Of a stretch of DNA of 64,000 nucleotides, positions 60,103-64,000 are shown piece after piece (positions within the stretch are counted from its first letter, which is position 1; every line of letters starts with the position of its first letter). The stretch comes from Pseudomonadota bacterium (GTDB lineage Bacteria; Myxococcota_A; Bradymonadia; Bradymonadales; GCA-2716585): contig SYOX01000083.1 of the NCBI GenBank assembly GCA_005804885.1, positions 1 to 64,000 of the forward strand, read 5' to 3'. The position numbers were made by a program, and so were the translations under genes. The notes under the pieces are model-generated. The model saw only the letters and a list, made by a program, of their open reading frames with translations. It was not told the DNA's origin and did not search any database.

Positions 60103-61815
60103 GTGACTGAGTACTTCAAGGCAAAGCAGTGGGCCATCACAGGGGCCCTTGAGAAGATCTCACGCCGCGACGCCACCGCGCAGCTGCAGGCCAGAGGCGC
60201 CTCCGTGACCAGCTCGGTCACCACGAAGACCCACTTCCTCGTCTCGGTCAGCTTCGACCCGGCCAACGCCAGGTGGCTCTCCAACAAGGAGACCAAGGCC
60301 CGCCAATACAACATCCCCATCTTCAACGAGGCCCAGCTCATCGCCATCCTCGCCGGCGAGGAGCCCGCCGCGATCGAGGCCCTCTCCCCCGTGGTCGAGA
60401 TCGAGGAGATCCCCTCGCGCGACGCCCTGGAGCAATTCCGCGACCTCGTCTACGGCGAGCTGACCCAGACCGGCTGGGAGACGATCTGCGATCTGATCGA
60501 TCAGATCGCCCCCGAAGACCTGCCCATCGTCCTGGACTACCTCCAGGGCAACCTGAGCGACGCCTCCACCGTCGAATGGGTGTTCTCCCCTCACAACTAC
60601 TTCTGGAGCGTCCTTCAAACCCTCAACCCGCGCACCCTCCCCCCTCGCTGGCTCTTCGAAGTCCTGCGCGGCGAGGATCACCCCAAGCTCGCGCTGGTCC
60701 GCGTGGCCAACCTGGCCGGGCAGAAGATCAACGCCACGCTGATCAACGGCCTGATACGCTGCACCCACCTCTCCCACATCAAGGCCGTCAACCTCAACGA
60801 CAACCCCATCCCCATGAAGGCCTGGGGCGACCTGCTCCAATCCCCCCTCATGCGCCAGCCCGAGTCCCTCCACCTGGGCAAGCTCAAGATCAGCGCCGAC
60901 GGCGCCGCGCTGATGGCGCACGCCCCCCTCCAGAGCACCCTCACCCACCTCATGCTCTCCAAGGTGGAGCTCCTGCGCGGCGCCGCCAGCGCCTTCTTCG
61001 CTTCCCCCGCCTGGGCCAACCTGACCTTCCTCCAGGCCCACACCATCAAGTCCACCGAGGACGTCCACGCCGCGCTGGCCGCCGCCACGCACATCAAGAA
61101 GCTGACCCACCTGACCTGGACCGACGTCAACGGCCAGGACGCCAGCCTCGCCGCCCTCCTCTCCGCAAGGCACCTGTCCGGCCTGCGCTTCCTCAGCCTG
61201 CGACGCCAGCAAAACAGCGCCGTCCCCGAGGTCGCCCTGCGCGCCATCGCCCAGGCCACCGACATGAACAGCCTCGAACACCTCGACATCATGACCACCT
61301 ACTGGAGCCCCATCGACCACCCCGGCCTCCCCGAGCTCCTCGCCGCACCCCACCTCGCCTCGCTCAAGATCCTCTTCATGTCCACCGACCCCCAGGGCCT
61401 CGAAGCCCTGGCCGACGCCACTCACCTTCGCGCGCTCCAACACCTCGAGCTCAACAACCAGTTTCCTGGCGTCGACGCCTGGGAGCGACTCCTGACCGCG
61501 AGCCACCTCGACGACCTCCTCGAGCTCCACATCACCGCCGCCCTCCCACCGGGCTTCGTCGGCCGCCTCCTGTCCTCCGATCGCATGCCCAGGCTCGCCT
61601 CGTTCGCCCTCTCCCGCACCCACCTCGACAGCGACGACATAGACGCGCTCATCAAGGCCACGCACCGAACCCCCCTCCAGAACCTCCACGCCTACATCCA
61701 CAACGACGTCAGCACCCGCCAGCTCTCCGCCGCCGTCAAGGCCGATCACCTCCCCGAGGACTTCAAGCGCATCCTGAACTGGGAGCTTCATCAACGAAAA
61801 TCCAATAAAAAATAA
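60103..61815 (+). CDS. BRCT domain and leucine-rich repeat protein
   Basis: The protein has 570 residues. A GTG start has AGGAGG four bases ahead. Residues 1-90 form a BRCT-like domain (WAITGALEKISRRDATAQLQ, ARGASVTSSVTTKTHFLVS), as in DNA ligase. From about 180 on come irregular leucine-rich repeats such as HLSHIKAVNLNDNPIPMKAW, SLEHLDIMTTYW and RALQHLELNNQFPGVDAWE. This BRCT-LRR pairing occurs in myxobacterial proteins with a TIGR02996-like style, from memory. No nuclease motif. Possibly a modular adaptor with the WD40 neighbour. Confidence 0.85.
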   Translation: MTEYFKAKQWAITGALEKISRRDATAQLQARGASVTSSVTTKTHFLVSVSFDPANARWLSNKETKARQYNIPIFNEAQLIAILAGEEPAAIEALSPVVEIEEIPSRDALEQFRDLVYGELTQTGWETICDLIDQIAPEDLPIVLDYLQGNLSDASTVEWVFSPHNYFWSVLQTLNPRTLPPRWLFEVLRGEDHPKLALVRVANLAGQKINATLINGLIRCTHLSHIKAVNLNDNPIPMKAWGDLLQSPLMRQPESLHLGKLKISADGAALMAHAPLQSTLTHLMLSKVELLRGAASAFFASPAWANLTFLQAHTIKSTEDVHAALAAATHIKKLTHLTWTDVNGQDASLAALLSARHLSGLRFLSLRRQQNSAVPEVALRAIAQATDMNSLEHLDIMTTYWSPIDHPGLPELLAAPHLASLKILFMSTDPQGLEALADATHLRALQHLELNNQFPGVDAWERLLTASHLDDLLELHITAALPPGFVGRLLSSDRMPRLASFALSRTHLDSDDIDALIKATHRTPLQNLHAYIHNDVSTRQLSAAVKADHLPEDFKRILNWELHQRKSNKK

Positions 61816-62044
61816 CGCTACAGCCCTTCATCATCTCCAACCCATACCGTTGAGGACATATCCCGCCCACCGCCTCTCAACCCCCCCCTGCCCCCACCTC
61901 GCCGTATCAAAAATCGACGCAATGCTGTCAACGCAATATCGATTTACAACACAACGGCGGCACCTCAGACTGGATCTCGTCACGACGCCTGACCGCACGG
62001 AGAAGGAAACCCCCGCCGCGCAGGCGCCGAACCCAGGAGAGGCC
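61816..62044. other. Gap before the YD-repeat gene, AT-rich start
   Basis: Bases 61797-61830 (AATCCAATAAAAAATAACG) and 61905-61955 are AT-rich for the genome. It presumably carries the promoter. Nothing else is identified. Confidence 0.4.
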
Positions 62045-63547
62045 ATGAACATCAGACTCGCCCCCTTCCTTTTCTTGCCGATCGCGCTGGCGATAGGCTG
62101 CGCCGAGCAAGAGCCGGCCGACGGCGCCCTCGACATCGACGATCCCGCCGAGGAGCCCGACGCCAGGCTCTACGCCCCGCCGGCTGAGCGCCCGAGCGTG
62201 ACCCTGACGCCAACCCAGGAGCCCTGCGGCGTGATCGCGTCGCTGTCCCTCTCCACGATGGACATCGACAACGACACCACGCACGCCGTCGCCACGGTCG
62301 AGGAGGAGCAGGACGCCGCAGGCCTGCTGTCGAGCCAGACCCTCCGGTGGCTCGACCAGGCCGGGGTCGTCCGCCAGGAGCGCGTCGCCCTGATCTCGCC
62401 GGCGCAATGCCTCGGGCTGCTGACCTTGAAAAAGTTCAATGAAGACGGCCAGATCACCGAAGAGCGCGTCGAGGTCGTCGACCCCAACTTCGTCGGCTCC
62501 ATCATGGCCTACGTGATCGTCGTCTCCACGACCCGGCGCTGGACCTACGACGCCGAGGGCCGCGAGATCCACGTCCAGTCCGACTTCGACTTCGACGGCA
62601 CCTTCGACCACCACATCTGGAGCGCCTACGACGACGAGGGCCGCCTCGTCCGGCGCGAGAACACCCTCGAAGGCCTCGACCCCGACTCCCTCATCGGCAC
62701 CCTGGGGTGGGGCGCCGAGGCCCTGCTTGAGACGTGGACCTACGACGCGCGCGGCAACACGCTGGTCGAGACGGCCGAACACCCGCGCTGGTCACGGCGC
62801 ATCGAGCAGACCTTCGACGCCCAGGACAGGCTCCTGACCCTCCGCCGCTTCGAAAGCGGCGCGCTGGCCGAGGACACCGCGCGCACATGGCGACCCGACG
62901 GCCAGCCCCTGACCCTCCGCACCCACAACCCCCAATACCAGGACACCCAGGTGACGTGGTTCTACACCGACGAGGGCACGCTCGCCCGCGTCGACAGCTT
63001 CGAGGACTTCGGGGCAGACGGGCTCTTCGACCGCCTCAACCGCGAGCACTTCGACACCAGGGGACTGCGAACCCTCTACGAGCAGGATCAGCCCTTCGAC
63101 GGCCGCATCGACTGGCGCGAGCGCGCCCGCTTCGACGAGGCCGGCCGGATGATCTGGGCCCAGAGCGTCAACGAGGCCGAGGGCGCCGTCGTCTCCGAGA
63201 TCCGCTGGACCTTCAACGACGCGGGCCTGGAGATCGCCGAGGCCGTGGTCGTCCGAGGCTGGCAGGGCATGCACGCGCTCAAGAGCACCGACTACGACCC
63301 CGCCGGCAACCCGCTGCGCGTCGCCTGGACCGATGAGCGCGGCCAGCTCCTGCGCGAGCACCGCTTCAACTACGACGACGCCGGGAGGCTCTTGACCGAG
63401 GCCCACGATCAGGACGGCGACGGCGACGACGACCTCTCGCACGCGCAGACCTGGGATCGGGGCGGCAACCTCCTGCTCGACACCTGGGACCACGACGGCG
63501 ACGGGATCGCCGACCGCCTCCACTTCCTCCACTACGCGCCCTTCTGA
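62045..63547 (+). CDS. YD/RHS-like repeat lipoprotein
   Basis: The protein has 500 residues. AGGAGAGG precedes the ATG. The signal (RLAPFLFLPIALAIGC) ends in a lipobox Cys. From about 180 there are repeating units WTYDAEGRE, AYDDEGRLVRRE, WTYDARGNTLVE, TFDAQDRLLTLRRF, HFNYDDAGRLLTEA and DHDGDG, as in RHS/YD beta-barrels, though shorter and without a toxin tail. A free surface protein, function unknown. Confidence 0.88.
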   Translation: MNIRLAPFLFLPIALAIGCAEQEPADGALDIDDPAEEPDARLYAPPAERPSVTLTPTQEPCGVIASLSLSTMDIDNDTTHAVATVEEEQDAAGLLSSQTLRWLDQAGVVRQERVALISPAQCLGLLTLKKFNEDGQITEERVEVVDPNFVGSIMAYVIVVSTTRRWTYDAEGREIHVQSDFDFDGTFDHHIWSAYDDEGRLVRRENTLEGLDPDSLIGTLGWGAEALLETWTYDARGNTLVETAEHPRWSRRIEQTFDAQDRLLTLRRFESGALAEDTARTWRPDGQPLTLRTHNPQYQDTQVTWFYTDEGTLARVDSFEDFGADGLFDRLNREHFDTRGLRTLYEQDQPFDGRIDWRERARFDEAGRMIWAQSVNEAEGAVVSEIRWTFNDAGLEIAEAVVVRGWQGMHALKSTDYDPAGNPLRVAWTDERGQLLREHRFNYDDAGRLLTEAHDQDGDGDDDLSHAQTWDRGGNLLLDTWDHDGDGIADRLHFLHYAPF

Positions 63548-63705
63548 GACACGGCGGCGCGGGCGGGCGGGGTCTCCAGAGCCTCTGCCCTGTCAACCCG
63601 ATGGTGAGCGATACTGGTTGGCCTCGAGCTTGAGGACGATGGGGCCGAATCAGGAAAAATGATGGGGAAAAGAAACCTCCGCCCGAGGTGGCGCGCTGAG
63701 ATTGC
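63548..63705. other. Gap before the tRNA-like cluster, nothing assigned
   Basis: 158 bases between the end of the YD-repeat gene and the first tRNA-like gene. There is no clear hairpin with a T-run. Confidence 0.4.
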
Positions 63706-63778
63706 GTGGATAGGCGGGAGTTGAACCCGCTGCCTCCGGTTCTCAAAACCGATGCTCTACCAAGTGAGCTACTACCGC
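63706..63778 (-). tRNA. tRNA-like gene, anticodon UGA by standard numbering, weak acceptor stem
   Basis: 73 bases fold as a tRNA: D-arm GCTC-ACTTGGTA-GAGC, anticodon arm TCGGT-TTTGAGA-ACCGG, variable loop AGGCA and T-arm GCGGG-TTCAACT-CCCGC. Standard numbering puts UGA at the anticodon, a serine reading, but serine tRNAs have a long variable arm and this has five bases. The acceptor strands GCGGTAG/CTATCCA fail to pair at the last two positions. No CCA is encoded. It may be a decayed tRNA or an unusual array member. Confidence 0.65.
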
Positions 63779-63809
63779 TTGTAAGCGCGATCGAATGGGC
63801 GGAAGTCAG

Positions 63810-63941
63810 TGAGGCCGTGTGGAATCGAACCACATGCTTGTAGGCAGCGCGATGGAGATCCCCGAAGGAGATCGAGCTCGGATGCCGGAGTGTTACTTCT
63901 CGGGTAAGGAGAGTGAAGGCACCAACCTTCGTAACGGCCTC
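63810..63941 (-). ncRNA. tRNA-like RNA of about 131 bases with insertion
   Basis: A perfect seven-base acceptor (GAGGCCG with CGGCCTC), a T-arm TGTGG-TTCGATT-CCACA directly before it and a discriminator A show a tRNA 3' half. At the 5' side GAAGG-TTGGTG-CCTTC is a D-arm, but it begins four rather than two bases after the acceptor. Between the arms are about 80 bases with TTAC-CCGAGAA-GTAA and a GATCTCC-TTC-GGGGATC hairpin. That is too long for a normal variable arm and too short for a known tmRNA or intron. Confidence 0.5.
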
Positions 63942-63978
63942 AGTCGCGAACCCCGAAGGGATCGCCTTCTAGAACAGG

Positions 63979-64000
63979 CGGGAGTGACGGGATTTGAACC
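63979..64000 (-). tRNA. 3' end of a further tRNA, cut by the window
   Basis: Reading the minus strand, the window edge enters a T-loop TTCAAAT closed by CCCGT, then CACTCCC and a discriminator G. The T-arm 5' half and the rest lie beyond the window, so the amino acid is unknown. Confidence 0.65.

Noticed and set aside
63810..63941. tmRNA or selenocysteine tRNA
   Set aside because: The length of about 131 bases is far below tmRNA and above tRNA-Sec. No tag reading frame and no UCA anticodon in a fitting stem could be found.

Overview
This is a 64 kb stretch of GC-rich chromosome from a Gram-negative bacterium, most likely Myxococcota or a close deltaproteobacterial relative such as Bradymonadales. 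The signs are third-codon G/C bias; three secreted proteins ending in a Cys-rich motif, one hydrophobic helix and an Arg cluster (MYXO-CTERM-like); thrombospondin-3 and MopE-type calcium or metal motifs; many Cys-rich lipoproteins; and a myxobacterial-style Ser/Thr kinase. The lineage is an inference. No phylogenetic marker other than gltX is present and I could not run a search.

Layout. 1-11.6 kb: a membrane protein; a translationally coupled operon for a DUF3604 enzyme, a parvulin-type isomerase and a HupE/UreJ-like membrane protein (minus strand); a PilZ-like/DnaJ-like/TPR protein with a 21-bp minisatellite; a thrombospondin-3 protein; and a CPBP-like membrane protein with degraded catalytic motifs. 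11.9-18.6 kb: a nearly complete coenzyme F420 locus. cofG-cofH run forward, cofC-cofD-cofE run on the minus strand, and an F420:NADP oxidoreductase and an F420-dependent LLM oxidoreductase converge on each other. 18.7-38.6 kb: surface proteins, an ABC1 kinase, a Mut7-C protein, a lipoprotein MsrB, a VWA protein, a phosphoesterase/E2-like acyltransferase operon, an AAC(3)-fold protein, a pseudouridine synthase, a double-AAA ATPase with a YbjN-like partner, and gltX. 38.8-47.3 kb: an AT-rich minus-strand island of two tailspike-like beta-helix genes (one frameshifted), an FG-GAP lipoprotein and three small tandem paralogues of unknown family. A 17-bp repeat lies just outside each end. 47.7-63.5 kb: a cNMP-binding protein, membrane and lipoproteins, a Ser/Thr kinase, a beta-propeller/M23 lipoprotein, a PAS protein, a WD40 protein, a BRCT/LRR protein and a YD-repeat lipoprotein. 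63.7-64 kb: a minus-strand cluster of tRNA-like genes, two of them abnormal.

The F420 locus supplies both the cofactor pathway (FO synthesis, phospho-donor activation and transfer, glutamylation) and two enzymes that use the cofactor. The most novel part is the 8.5 kb beta-helix island. It has foreign base composition, an 11-G tract, a two-base frameshift next to a GT repeat, flanking repeats, and a small-protein family I do not recognise. The window also holds several intergenic repeat families with no transposase in sight.
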